This document shows, piece by piece, positions 21,207 to 33,072 of a DNA stretch of 64,000 nucleotides (the stretch's first letter is position 1; every line of letters begins with the position of its first letter). The stretch comes from Cycas panzhihuaensis (taxonomy: Eukaryota > Cycadophyta). The DNA lies in contig CM041465.1 of NCBI GenBank assembly GCA_023213395.1, positions 2,604,001-2,668,000 of the forward strand. The letters run 5' to 3'. Under the pieces are notes generated by a model. It was given only the letters and a program-made list of their open reading frames with translations, made no database searches and was not told the DNA's origin. The position numbers and the translations under genes were made by a program.

Positions 21207-21900
21207 TGATAAGATTGATTGAAGGCAGAAAATTTAGGTTTAAATGCTTGTATGGCCTACTGTATGGATTTCTGTATGGAACTTAAGTTGTACGGATGGA
21301 TACAAAAGTGGTCTTAAATGAAAGATCTCTCAAATGGGTATCCTAATCTGCATTTAATTTCTTGATCTGCCTTTAGATCTTAGAGAAAAACCTCGAAGAA
21401 AGTGCAAACCTGCGCCCAAGGGTTTTTGAGGATTTTGAGAAAAAATGTAGAAAAATTAATGTAAATTCTTACAAGAAATCACTTAATCTCTTTGTTTACT
21501 GACAAGGAAGGATTTAAGTACTTTGTACTAGGAATTTCGATCTATTTTTTTTTTTAAATGACTGGGAGAAGGCTCCAAACCTGTGCACCCTTATTTTTAC
21601 TTGAAACAGGGTTGAAACGGCTTCGAATGATGTTGATGTAGAAGAGAAAAATGTAGAGGATGCCCTGATATACAATCTGGGCAAGTTTTATCAAATCTTA
21701 ACAACTTCAATTTTTGATGCTTGTATCAGTCCATACAAATCCACATCATCATACAATTTCGTATGATTCTTGTTTTAAATTTGTTTGGTCAGTTTGTCTT
21801 CACATAATAGGGTCCTTTGATAATAGTTTGTCTCCAGTATTCCTCTTCTCTTTTTTAATGAAGCCCTAATTTACTTCTTCATAAGTAGGAGGACCGAAGA

Positions 21901-21916
21901 GCCAGCTCTGATACCA
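21901..21916 (-). other. Primer binding site of Copia-1
   Basis: On the - strand TGGTATCAGAGCTGGC directly follows the 5' LTR. Its first 12 bases are the classic iMet primer site. Confidence 0.9.
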
Positions 21917-22116
21917 TGTACAAAATCTTCAATGAAGGAGGAAGTCCCTTCACCGTATTATTGATGATCCATTGAATATATACATGTATAAGATAGGTAC
22001 AAATGGCAACCACCCTATCAATATGATGCCACTTGTCAAATTAAGAGTGAAGGGGGAAGAGGTACAAGACCCTTACATTATGTATTATAGTCTAAGGTAA
22101 AATATTACCTTTTACA
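21917..22116 (-). repeat. 5' LTR of Copia-1
   Basis: 200 bp, paired with 5530-5729. Confidence 0.92.
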
Positions 22117-22121
22117 CTTCC
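22117..22121. repeat. Right target-site duplication of Copia-1
   Basis: cttcc, partner of cttct at 5525-5529. Confidence 0.75.
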
Positions 22122-25100
22122 CTTCTTTTTAAGAACATAATTAATAGTATGAGAAATAATAAGAGGATTAAGGAAACATGCAATGATGTAAAGAGATAGA
22201 GAACACTAAAATAAAATAAGCATATCCTTCATGAAAGAGTATAAATCATGTCATGAAAATAGGAAGGGAGCAAACAAGGAAATAATAACTTAATCAATGG
22301 AGAAGGATTATCTTTTCCTAAATGAAGAGTAGGGAGCAATGACAATGGTTATAAATATCTCCTTTAAAGGGTCTCTAATAACAAGTTGGTATAGTATCTC
22401 AAAGGATCTAATGGTATGTTAGTAAGTGGAATAAGGTTACCAAAATCCTATAGCAATTTTAGTAGCATAACAACATGCTCTCCTTATCATTTACTCTTCT
22501 CCCTTTCTAATGGGAGAAAGAGGGGATTAAGTAGATGAAGATAAAGTGTGGGATGGGTTGTTTTCTACCCACAATATGGGAGACACTACCAAGCCAAAGC
22601 CATGAGTTTGCTCATGGTTTAATACAAATTTACTTGGGAAAAAGGGGATTTTGGCCTCTTGGGCCACCAAAATTTGACAAGGGCTAACCTGGGACTGACG
22701 TAATTTGTTCAAGTCTAATAAATCAACATTAGTAAGTTAAATATCACCAAACATATAAAATATAGGTAGGTGATAGTCATACCATAAATATGTTTATAGT
22801 GCTATGAATATGTTCATAGTGCTATGAAGTACTTTATTGTACCATTGTTAAAAGTAAAAATAACAATAGTTTGGCAACATATTTAATTTTTGAGCAAAAA
22901 AACTATGTAAGTTAGCTAGAAACTCATTAATGAAGAACCCTAGGTACAAATGCTATCAACAATAGTTGGAAAAATGATAGATAAGGGGCCTAATGGGTTA
23001 AAACAGAGGTGAAACAATGTTGCAAAGGGGGAAGATGATGCCTTTTCTAGTCCAAAGAACCCGATAAGTGGACTGACAACCATGGACTAAAGTCATACTT
23101 ATCATTAACTAAAAGGGATATGGACCAAAAAACTATACAAGCAAATAAAACATACACTATTTAAAATCATGATAAAATGAATCAATGAAGTATAAAAAAG
23201 AATAATAGAGCATACCTGCACTTACCTATGTGTTACCATGTCTATCCTATTCTTGAAAGTTGAGAAATAGGTATACTGATAAAATCATACCCATTATACT
23301 AGTCATTTGAGTTGTATGACTTACTTCAACTTCAAATTCTAAATGATTAGATATAGGGAAATTACTATGCACATCTATAATTTTCTTCATAGTAATAGAA
23401 CCATCAAATTCACTTTCAATTTCTTATGAAGTAATACAACTAGGAATGGGTTATAAACCTTCAACATCTTAAGTTACTTCATCATAACCATCAATTAATT
23501 CTTTAATGATTTCATTATATTTAGTATGTTCAATAACAATAACTATCTTATTAATAATGCTTTTAGTAGATGAACATTCAGAGATAGTCTCTTCATCAAA
23601 TTAACATTTTTTTTTAATCAACTTCAATACAAAATTCATTAATATTACTTTCTTCATCCCTTTTACCTACATTAGTTTTAAATTCTTTATTACCTATATA
23701 TTGGTCATTCAACTTTGGAGCAAACTTTTCCTTTATAATATTCCATGTTTTGTATGATCTATAAATTAGTTCTTTAGCACTATTATGGATGTAAATATAT
23801 GTGTCTATCTCCATGGTACAATAAATCCAATGAAGTTCATTAATATCTTTTTGTTGCAGTTCTAGTGTTAGATATATATAACCCTTAGAAATAACATTCC
23901 ACCAATCAAAGGAAATAAAGAAAGATCATATATTATTCAACCATTCTAAATAATTTTCCTCAATTAGTAAAAATAAACCTATGATGAGAAATAATTCTCA
24001 TAGGAGCATATAGCTACTATGAACATATAATTATGTCATATCCTAAATCTTTATCTTATATCCTTTTGTCCTTCAAACTTAGGGCCTTTATCTATTTTCT
24101 TGCTTTTAAATAACAACACCTTTGTAAAATTTCTTTAAGGTGAAAATAGAACTTTCCCTAAGCTCACTAAATCAACATAGCATTTTCTTAACCTTTCACA
24201 ATTCTCTTATAAGGTCCAAAATAATACTTTGCCTTAGGAATGAAAAATCTTAATGAATATGGTGTCAAATTACCTTAATTCATAGTTCAAATTTAAGTAC
24301 TCTGAGTAATAATTATGATGTTTTAGATAACTCAAAAAATATACTCCTATTTGAGAAGATATCAACAAAGTAGTATAATTAATTCCTTAATAATAAAAAA
24401 CTAAACTAGAATGAGCTCTAGCCATTTTAGAAAATTATCCCTTTGTCATTAGGGCACTCCATATGACCTGCCACTAATGAAAAGGGGGATAATTGACTTC
24501 AAAATATATTTTAATTTGGTTAAATACAATAAAACCATTATAAAAGGAATTATAACAAAGTTAAATATTAAAGAAATGCTCAATCTTTAACTGCAACCCT
24601 GCAATGACGAATTTTCTCTAAAAATGATTGAATTTCTTTGAACATTGATTAGATTTGATTATTGTTGGGTATGGGACTATCAATGGAGATGGTGATTAGC
24701 ACAGGTCACGCTAATAGATGCCTCTAAAAACACACACAATATAATTCAAGTATATCATAATATCCATGATAATAGAATAATCACGATGACATAGATCATA
24801 ACTTTGATGATGATAATGAGATGAAGAAATATTTGTAGGCCTTTAGTGATGAAGGGTAATTCACTCTATAAGTAGGTAAGCACTTCAATGGTAAGATGCT
24901 ATTCACGACCAACTACGACTCAAATAAGGTAGCTTCTTTAATGGTAGTAGACACATAAGTTTAGACTTCATAAAATAGGGTTTTATCTGATAGTCACAGG
25001 TGTAGGAATTAAATAGTCTCTATATCATAAGCAATAAGGAAAATAATGATGCATGAGATATAGGGTTGAATCAATTACCAATTCTTATAGATAGGCCATG

Positions 25101-25567
25101 GATAACATGTTACACACCACACATGATAGTTAGGCAAGAGTGATGTGGCAGATAATTCTATAATGGTAACAATAGAGGCATAGTGTATAATGATGGTGGA
25201 AAATTCAATGCATGGTACAAACAATACACTCTTAAATAAGTAGATTTAAATGGACTTTATAATTGGATTAAATAGGCTTCCAAAAGATTCACAAATAGAG
25301 CTAGATGGAAATAAATAGGGTTCAACCAAATAGATTAATAATAGGAACAAATGACTTCATAACAAAATTAAATAGATTATAATAGATACATCTACCAAAT
25401 TATAAACTATGCAATTTTGTAGGTACAAGTTAGGGTCTCTATAAAAGACAACATAGGCAATAAGCTCTATAAATCCACCTCCTCATGAGCTAACAAAATC
25501 ACCTCAATAATAATAAACTTGTAACAAATGAGAAACTGATAAACTAATAGTCTCTAACTTCATCTTA
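22122..25567. other. AT-rich region without a recognised gene; possibly a decayed - strand element
   Basis: Only short frames occur. The - strand at 23814-23614 reads SAKELIYRSYKTWNIIKEKF and EESNINEFCIEVD, which could be a decayed gag, but I cannot place it. The primer-site-like sequence at 25568-25579 would make this the interior of a - strand LTR element, but no second LTR was found. Confidence 0.4.
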
Positions 25568-25579
25568 GCTCTAATACCA
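25568..25579 (-). other. Orphan primer-binding-site-like motif beside a TG start
   Basis: On the - strand TGGTATTAGAGC abuts a CA (on + gctctaatacca followed by TGTTGAAGCAC at 25580). This is the arrangement of a 5' LTR end plus primer site on the - strand. The right edge of such an LTR, somewhere before 26147, and the partner LTR are not found. Confidence 0.4.
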
Positions 25580-26147
25580 TGTTGAAGCACAATTATCAAA
25601 ATATATACATAACCATTCATGATTTAAATATAATTTAGATATAAGCCTCTTAGAATATAATCTTCTTTAGGTATCTTGTAATTGGTATGAATACATATTT
25701 ATAATGCATAAACACCAGATGATTGACCAACTACAGGAAGTGACCATTATAACTACCACAATGCATAGGCCTTAATGACTTATTTTAATATTCTTAATGG
25801 GAGAGTTAAGGTGGACTCCTTAAAAGTTAACATTAATATATTTATCACTCTCTAACACTAATACTACCCTATTTAATACTAAACCATCAAACATTATGTC
25901 TGATATCAAAATATTACATATTATTTCTAATAAACTTATCTTTAATCTATCAAATACTTGCTTTGTTTATCTTTTCTTATCTTATCTATATATACAAGAA
26001 AAGGATAGAGTTAAAAGGTTTGATCTAGTGGATCTTGGGCTTGGACTTGTAATTACCTAATTGCTTGTTCTTTACTCTTTTATCTTCTATTGAGTACAAT
26101 TAAATAGGTGGGAAAAAAAATGAAAGAGTAAGTGATAGGATAAATAT

Positions 26148-26159
26148 AAGTACAACTTA
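26148..26159. repeat. Left target-site duplication of the LINE
   Basis: aagtacaactta occurs here and at 60532-60543. Confidence 0.75.
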
Positions 26160-27411
26160 CGTCTTTTTTTTTTTTGATTTGGTCTAAATAAATGAGGGGA
26201 TTAAAAGGGGACCCCAGCCCCTATATAGAGACTACCGATATCAACCACAAATAACTATCATGATAAGCCCATGACCTAGCTATCTAAAGGAGCTATACCT
26301 ATCATGCTATAGTCCCCCCCAACCATAACAAGTCCTATGGCTAGCTTTATACTTCCTACACTCAGCTAGAGCTTATGCCCCCTAGATCTTTCTTGACCAA
26401 ACCCATCATTTCTTCAGGGAAATCATCCCTCTACACTACATTCCTCCTAAACTAAAACCCCCAGTTTACCAGCTAATCTGCTACCTCATTTCCTTCCCTG
26501 TAGATATGTTCTATCTAGGTGCTTTCTCTCCCTTGAAGCATCACCTTAACATTGTTAATCATGGCCTTGTGCTTCCAGTTTAGCTCTACTTCTCCTCTAA
26601 TTAGTTTTATTACATTTAAGGAATCCCCTTCCACTATAACTTTCGGGTATCCCTCTAAGGCAGCTAAATCCACATCTTTTCCTATCACTTCAAGCTTCAC
26701 CCTATGGTTTGTCTAAATACCATAATATTCTGCAAATGTCCAAAGCACCTTCCCACCTCTATCTTTATATAGCCCACCTCCCCCTGCCTCACCAGCATTA
26801 TCTTTAGATGCACCGTCAAAATTAACTTTAACCTAGCCCTCTTGTGGGAGGCCCCATTCTCCTTGCCTCTTAGTTTCTGCCTTTTGTTTGAGGTTCACTA
26901 TGTCCCAACTTTCTAGAATCTTCCATTCCTTGGATGGAATTAAACCTTCCTCCTTTTCCTTAAGGGACTCTTTTAGGGCTACCTTAATGACCCCTAAAAG
27001 TTTTGCTTCATTCAAACTTCTATCTTGAAATGTACACCTATTCCTTTCCTTCCAAATATTCCATAACAAAGTGGGTAAGGAGGTTGACCATAAGGAACTC
27101 AAGGTCTTGATCCTGTAAGGGCTTACTCAAGAAACAACTAGGTCTTTCACAGTCCTAAGAAGCACCTAAGATAACCTGAAGGAACTCCATAACTTTGTCC
27201 ACACCTCTTGAGTATAGGGGAAATGAATAGAAATATGATCCAAGCTCTCCTCCCCCTGAAGGTAGAGAGTACATTTATTTGCTAGCCAAAAACCTCTCTT
27301 CCTTAAATTATCTAGGGTGAGAATCTTATTCTTGAGGCATAACCACTAAAATATAGGAATCTTGGGAATTAAACCAATGTTTCAAATTCTCCCAAGGAGT
27401 TTGTCTTCACT
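26160..27411 (-). pseudogene. LINE ORF2 C-terminus: zinc-finger (zf-RVT) region, RNase H and poly(A) tail
   Basis: On the - strand the zf-RVT region reads WLCLKNKILTLDNLRKRGF near 27350-27295, then LANKCTLYLQGEESLDHI and WNIWKERNRCTFQDRS near 27057-27008. The RNase H-like (RVT_3) part has VNFDGASKDNAG-type sequence near 26830-26790 and KVIVEGDSLNVIKLIRGE near 26640-26590. A poly(T) run at 26164-26175 is the tail. Stops are frequent. The segment joins 40955 once Gypsy-2 is removed. Confidence 0.8.
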
Positions 27412-27416
27412 TATTC
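27412..27416. repeat. Left target-site duplication of Gypsy-2
   Basis: tattc, identical to 40950-40954. Confidence 0.85.
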
Positions 27417-27762
27417 TATAATATAACCCCACATTTCCTTAGCATTAGAAAGTGGGAGCCACCAACAAGTAAGGATTAAGGTGTTTATTAAGATGTGTAT
27501 ATGGACTACTAAGCCATCCAATAAGATGTAAGGATGCTAGGGCCACCAATAGAATCATATGGATGAAGACCCTTACTTGTGTATTTAAAGGGTTAAATCA
27601 CTTGTAATGTTGTCGAGTATGGTATCTTGAAAGAGAAAGTACTTCGATACTCATTTTAGTGATTCACTATCTGTGATCTGCTTGCATATTTGCATTATTT
27701 TAGCTTTATTTTCTACTAATTTTCACACATGCAAGTCCAGATTTCTGAGAAGGAACAGTCCA
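27417..27762 (+). repeat. 5' LTR of Gypsy-2
   Basis: 346 bp, same length as the 3' copy. It starts TATAATATAACC and ends AACAGTCCA. Confidence 0.94.
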
Positions 27763-27764
27763 AG

Positions 27765-27778
27765 TGGTATCAAAGTTG
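27765..27778 (+). other. Primer binding site of Gypsy-2
   Basis: TGGTATCAAAGTTG, two bases after the LTR, resembles the iMet site. Confidence 0.7.
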
Positions 27779-29143
27779 TGTCGCGATCGTGGGAAGCTAC
27801 CCAGAAAAGCAATTTTTTTTTTCTTATATGATTGAGTACTCTCCCTACCTAGGTAGAGATTGAGAAAAGACCTTCACTTAGTACCCTCTCCAAGGAGATT
27901 GAGGAACGGTAGTAGGACAAATTAGAGGTCACACAGTGAAGGGGAATTTCTTCCTTTAGGTAATGTAAGCAATTTATTTCTTCTGCTTTCAATTTAGTTT
28001 TTAGTTTTCTTTATCTGCATTGAGTATATTCCAAGGGTAGATAACATCGTTGGGTAGCTACCCTTTGTTTCCCCTCCCACCTCTCTTTCCCAGGTAGATA
28101 ACGCTGCTGGGTGGCTTCCCAAGTAGTTAGGTAGAGACCCTGTGCCTGGGGTCTTTAAATATCACATGGATCTATCATTTTGGCTAAGTGCATCATGGAT
28201 TTTCTGCCCTTTATGTGAAGGACTAGACATAACACTCCTGAACCAAGCCTTAGATAGAACCTGGCTATGGAAGTATGCCTCCACGTACCTTTGGGTATAT
28301 AGGAGGACCCCTTTAAGATCCTAAAACCCTCCCTAGAATAGGTAAACTATCGACCATTGAAGTCTTATAGTGCAATGGTTAGCGGTTAACACCACGAAGT
28401 TACCTACCCCAAACTTCTACAGTAAAAGTTTATTGGCAGGCCTATAAGACCAAGCACACCTCATCTTTCAGTGGGTAGGATACATATGATCATTTCCACC
28501 CTGCTTCCCCTATCCTGGTCTTAATTAAGTTCACAAGCCACTTACTGTTTGAATTTAAAACTTGACATAATAGTAAAGCTTCCAAGCCCAAAAAAAAAAA
28601 AAAAAGAAAAAAAAAAGAAAAAGAAAAGAAAAGAAAAAAATAAACTCCACTTAGCCATTACTCATGGTGCAAAAAGGGAAAGAAAAAACACTTATAACTC
28701 ATGTACCTTAATTTGATCAGCATATCATAAGGGTCATTTTGCACTAGGTTAGTTTATGCCCCCAATTTTCACTCTTTTTGTACCCAGGCCACTGGTGGGC
28801 CCCACCACTTCAAATTCACCTTAAAACCCATACACCCCATTTTGATGTATTTTTGTGTTATTTCTAGTGGGCCAAATATCTTGCTTATGTAATTTGGGGT
28901 CAACAGGCTATAGACACCCCACATCCCCTTATTCGCCCCTTCTTTCCCTATAACAACTCCCTATTCTTATATCCCGTTCTTTCTTGTATTGTCCCACTTT
29001 GTTTATTTCCCTTCTCTCTACTTGTTCTCACTTCTTTAACCCCTTTCTTTAGCTCCAATGTAAAAAACTCAAACAGAGAAAATTTTTGAGTTGACTAACA
29101 ACTTGTTTAACTTCAAACAGAGGTCAACAATAGACTCAACAGC
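27779..29143 (+). other. Gypsy-2 leader
   Basis: No recognised coding. It contains two related blocks around a gtagataac...gctgggt core (28039-28060 and 28095-28115) and an A-rich low-complexity tract (28591-28642). Confidence 0.6.
28591..28642. repeat. A-rich low-complexity tract (A runs with AAAAG)
   Basis: Long A runs with interspersed G inside the Gypsy-2 leader. It is not a tail, since element sequence continues on both sides. Confidence 0.75.
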
Positions 29144-30224
29144 ATGCCTACCAAATCTGATCTAGACGACACTAAGCGAGAGATTCTCAGCCAGCTTCAG
29201 TAGTTGTTGCCACCTTAACTCCAAAGCACAGGAACTTCTAACTTAGCAGACAACCAACCTCCCCCTTTTCAAGGAAGCAATATAGGAGGTTCTCCGCCAA
29301 GATAGCCCTTTTTCCACTATAAAATCAACATTCCTACTTTTGATCCAGATGTGAATAGAGAGTGCACTCGAAGCTAGATTAACAAGTTAGAATCCTACTT
29401 CACTCTTCACCCGATGTCAGAAGAGGACCAACTCTTATACGCTTCCATTCACTTAGATGGTTGAGCTCACCATTGGTTTAACTGGTGGAAGAGAGGATAT
29501 CCCTCTCACCAAACATGGTCCCACTTTACTAGTTATTTCTTTGAACAATATGAAGATATATGGAGTTAATCTTTCTTCATACAACTCACTCAGCTTAAGC
29601 AGACCTCAATTGTAGAGGCTTACATGGATGAATTTCAAGCCTTATATAATTGTGTGCCATAAATCCAAAACTTGGACAAACAAATCGTGATTGATATTTA
29701 TATGATGGGGCTCCAAGATTGTATTTAGATGAGATTAAATACAATGGCAATCTACTCCCTTAAGGAAGCTTTCAAGTGGGCCCATGTAGTAGAAGCTAAG
29801 TTTGCAGTAGACATACCCTCAATTATTTGTTAGGATAACTCTTGGTCCTCACGCACTCGATAGTCAGACTTCTAGTGACCTCAACCTCGATTTGATGATG
29901 CCTCTTATCCTCAAGCTAACTTCACAACCCTCGGCCATGACATGATGATTCTACCCACCCATCTACTAATCGCTAGAATGATGACACATCCACCAAAAGA
30001 GTCCAAATTTCTCAATCCACAGCACAATGTCAATTAGATGCTGGCCTATGTATGCAATGTACAAAAAAATGGACTTCAGGACATGGTCACTTTTGTAAAG
30101 CATGGTGTATGGTTTTCTCCGTCAACCCATCCCTCTCCCCTGATGATCCCTCTGACTCTAACTCTAACCATGAGGCTGATGATGAAACCCATGATGAACT
30201 TACACTAGACCCCTACCCCGAAGT
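29144..30224 (+). pseudogene. Gypsy-2 gag (decayed)
   Basis: Gag starts at ATG 29144 (MPTKSDLDDTKREILSQL). The retrotrans_gag-type core follows: FHYKINIPTFDPDVNRE, KLESYFTLHPMSEEDQLLYA, HHWFNWWKRGYP and LTQLKQTSIVEAYMDEFQAL. A degenerate knuckle-like stretch (CMQCTKKWTSGHGHFCKAW) lies near 30048-30105, where CxxC...H...C spacing is still visible. Stops near 29202, 29216, 29305, 29374, 29462, 29567 and 29660 are mostly TAG/TAA at probable glutamine codons. Confidence 0.82.
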
Positions 30225-30670
30225 ATCTATATCTGCTATCATCACCTCCTCATGCTTTGAACCCTTAAGAGTTAGAGGCATCCTCTGTAAGACTCCAATA
30301 TCTATCTTGATTGATAGTGATGCATCACTTAACTTCATTGATATTTTGATAGCTAGATAACTCAACCTATATTTTGTCCCAAAAATTAGCTTCACATGTT
30401 CTCTACCGGGGTATCAGAAACTCCATTGTGTAGGTGTTATTAAAAACCTCCAAGTCTAAATTAGCTCATACCTTTTGGTGTCATATTTCTATGCCTTGTC
30501 AATAGGAGGATCTAATTCTTTCTTGGGGATTCAATGGTTGCAAACACTAGGGACCTATAGCATGAACAACTTTCCTACAAATCCATTCATTGCCTTCAAA
30601 GACCACATGGGTCAAAATCATAAAATTTACGAAATACAATCCCCCTCTAACCAAGTGGTCTCTCCTTGAT
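30225..30670 (+). pseudogene. Gypsy-2 aspartic protease region (decayed)
   Basis: It contains the protease block SILIDSDASLNFID near 30302-30345, where the usual DSGAS active site reads DSDAS, and the second block SFLGIQWLQTLG near 30520-30555. A stop at 30358-30360 and another near 30458 break the frame. Confidence 0.8.
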
Positions 30671-31923
30671 GTATGAAATGCCATCTTCAATCTCATCTAG
30701 GGTATATAGTCTATCTTAATAATATTCAAATCACATCACAAATTCATCCACGCATCCAGGATGTCATTACCTAATATGAACAAGTATTTTCCCCTCTGCT
30801 TGCTACTAGCCGTCCTAACTGTGGTTTCTATCATGCAATTGACCTCCAATCTAACCATGACCCTATCAACCTTCAGCCTTACCATAACTCATACTTCCAA
30901 AAGAATGAAATTGAGAAACTCACAAATGAGCTCCTCGACATGGGCATAATCTAACCAAGTAAAAGCCCTTATGTAGCCCCAATTGTCTTAGTTAGGAAGA
31001 AGGATGGCTCCTTTCACCTTTTCATTGACTATAGGGAATTAAATAAGATTGCCATTAAAAATAAGTTTCCCACCGCTCACATAGGTGACATGCTAGTCGA
31101 AATCCATGGTGCAACCATTTTTTCCAAGTTATACCTCTAATCTAGGTACTACCAAATCCTAATCACCCCACAAGATTGCCATAAGATAACATTTCACATA
31201 TATCATGGCTATTTTGAGTTTCGTGCAATGCCCTTTGGCCTTTACAATGCTCTGACAACCTTCCAAGCTCTCATGAATAAAATATTTGGTACCTATCTTC
31301 AAAAGTTTATCATAGTTTTCTTCGATGACATTCGTATTTATAGTGCTTGTTTGGATCACCATATCCAACACCTAGAAATTGTTCTCCAAATATTATAAAA
31401 CCACCAACTCTATGCAAAACTATCTAAGTGTGAGTTTGGACAATTAGAACTCAATTATTTGGGTCTCATCATATCATCAGAAGGGGTATGCATAGACCCT
31501 GATAAAATATCAGTCATCACAATGTGGCCAACACCTACTACTCTTACCCAACTACGAGCATTCCTTGGGCTCGCTAGTTTTTATTGACGCTTCATACGTA
31601 ATTATGCTACTCTTGCCGCCCAATTAACCAAACTCCTTTATAAAGAGGCTTTCCAATGGTCTCTAAAAGTGGATGTTACCTTTTCTCACCTCAAGTTCAT
31701 AATGACCTCCACTCTAGTCCTCATCACTCCTGATTTCAACCAACCCTTCCAACTTGAATGTGACACTTCATGATTTGGTTTAGGTGCAGTCATAATACAA
31801 GATTATCATCCCATTACATTCAAAAGCCAAAAATTAAAAGATCATAAGCTTTGTCTCTCTATATATCAAAAAGAGATGAAGGTTATTCTTCACGCTATTG
31901 ATAAATGGCGACAATATCTCTTA
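30671..31923 (+). pseudogene. Gypsy-2 reverse transcriptase and start of RNase H (decayed)
   Basis: Blocks in order: VLVRKKDGSFHLFIDYRELN near 30988-31045, HGATIFSKLYL and YYQILITPQDCHKITF, MPFGLYNALTTFQALMNKIF near 31231, and catalytic VFFDDIRIYSA near 31315-31345. The FFDD box is intact. RNase H begins with FQLECDTSFGLGAVI-like sequence near 31748 and KEMKVILHAIDKWRQYLLG near 31873. The frame is cut at 31928 by Gypsy-3, within RNase H. Stops near 30952, 31137, 31396, 31588 and 31770. Confidence 0.87.
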
Positions 31924-31928
31924 GGCTC
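31924..31928. repeat. Left target-site duplication of Gypsy-3
   Basis: ggctc, identical to 38938-38942. Confidence 0.85.
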
Positions 31929-33034
31929 TGATCTGAATCTTGAATAGAAAAGTGAAGACTTTAACCAATTGAAACAAAATCCAGAATAATTTATATTATT
32001 ATTACATAGAATTGAAAATATTTAGAATTTTCTTACAAAACTCCTTTTGTTTGTGCTCTATTGAGCATGCAAGGGACTGCTACAACATTTTGGGAGAGAG
32101 AAAACATAGTGTTGGGCGCTCCTTGAGCTGCTACTCGTTCATAGGAACCTCCGTCTTGAAGTCTGCAAAAATATTTTTGGTCATTTATTACCAAAAACCC
32201 CTTTTTGGTGAAGAAAAATTGGCTAGCGTCTCTTTCTGGGACTGCTGCAACTACTGTCTTCTCCACTCGGCTAGAACTACGATCTTCTGGGCTCCTTCAT
32301 GATCCCCGCAACAAGTTTATTCTACCGCCTTTCTGTCTTCTTCTCTCCCAATGCAGATTTTCACACTTTGGAGCCGTTCTCTTTCCGAAAAAGTGATTTT
32401 CTCGAAGCTTTCCTCGAATCTTGCTTCGTACTGCATCTAGGGTTGCGACGTCTTCCTTTTCCTATCGAGATCCCCTAAGTTCCTCTCCAGAATTTCACTT
32501 AAAAGCATTTTCATTTGGAACTATTTTTTCATTTTTTCCGTTTTCTAATGGATTTCAAAACGGCTTGTGAAATCTTAGAAAAATCCTTTTGATTTGGAGT
32601 TTTTCCTCTTTAAATATGTAGAGGACACGTGTGCGTACCCTCTCCTCAAATTTCGTGTGAAACGGATCTCATTTGCGTTGCTAAAATCATTTCTATTTTT
32701 CTTATTTTTTTCATTTTTTTGATTTTTAGGTAGCAGTTGCCTCAGTTGCGTAGCACCTGCGTAGCGATGTGACCTGCATAGCGATTAACTTTTGTGTAGC
32801 ACCTGCGTAGCAATCATAGCACTTGTGTAGCACCTTGGTAGTAGTTATAACACCTTAGTATCACCTATTTGCACTTGTAGAAAATATATTTTTTACATTT
32901 TTTAAGCCTTTTAAAGGCATTTTTCTACTACATGAAGACCATTAAGCCTTTTTTAAGGCAATTTTCTACTACATAAAGACCATTTATATGAAAAACAAAG
33001 TATTTAGAGTATTTTAAAGATCTGAAACGGATCA
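31929..33034 (-). repeat. 3' LTR of Gypsy-3
   Basis: 1106 bp; on + it starts TGATCTGAATC and ends ACGGATCA. It contains a tag-cac-ctg-cgt minisatellite at about 32733-32870. Confidence 0.94.
32733..32870. repeat. GTAGCACCTGCGTAGCA minisatellite in the Gypsy-3 3' LTR
   Basis: Imperfect tandem units built from gtagcac-ctg and gtagcag-ttg. The homologous array at 38576-38770 is longer. Confidence 0.8.
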
Positions 33035-33054
33035 GAACTCCCCTTTTTTAGGAG
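33035..33054 (-). other. Polypurine tract of Gypsy-3
   Basis: On the - strand aaaaaaggggagttc immediately precedes the LTR start TGATCC. Confidence 0.75.
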
Positions 33055-33072
33055 TTCATAGCCTCATGAACT

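Larger units (their letters stand above)
5530..22116 (-). mobile_element. Copia-1: Ty1/copia element, - strand, interrupted by Copia-2
   Basis: Two 200-bp LTRs (5530-5729 and 21917-22116) begin TGTACAAAATC and end TTTTACA on the + strand. A primer site lies beside the right LTR and a purine-rich tract (read on -) beside the left, so transcription runs right to left. Domain order on the - strand is gag (21206-20570), then after the Copia-2 insertion the gag knuckle, protease, integrase, reverse transcriptase and RNase H (9239-5745), which is copia order. Without Copia-2 and its duplication the element is about 5.3 kb, a normal copia length. Stops and frameshifts make it inactive. Confidence 0.93.

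Noticed and set aside
28591-28642. A-rich tract as the tail of a LINE or SINE
   Set aside because: Gypsy-2 leader sequence continues on both sides and no target duplication is seen.
32012-32396. Overlapping open frames of 63 to 96 codons in both directions
   Set aside because: They lie entirely inside the Gypsy-3 LTR, and the related frame at 37999 lies in the other LTR; no protein family is recognised.
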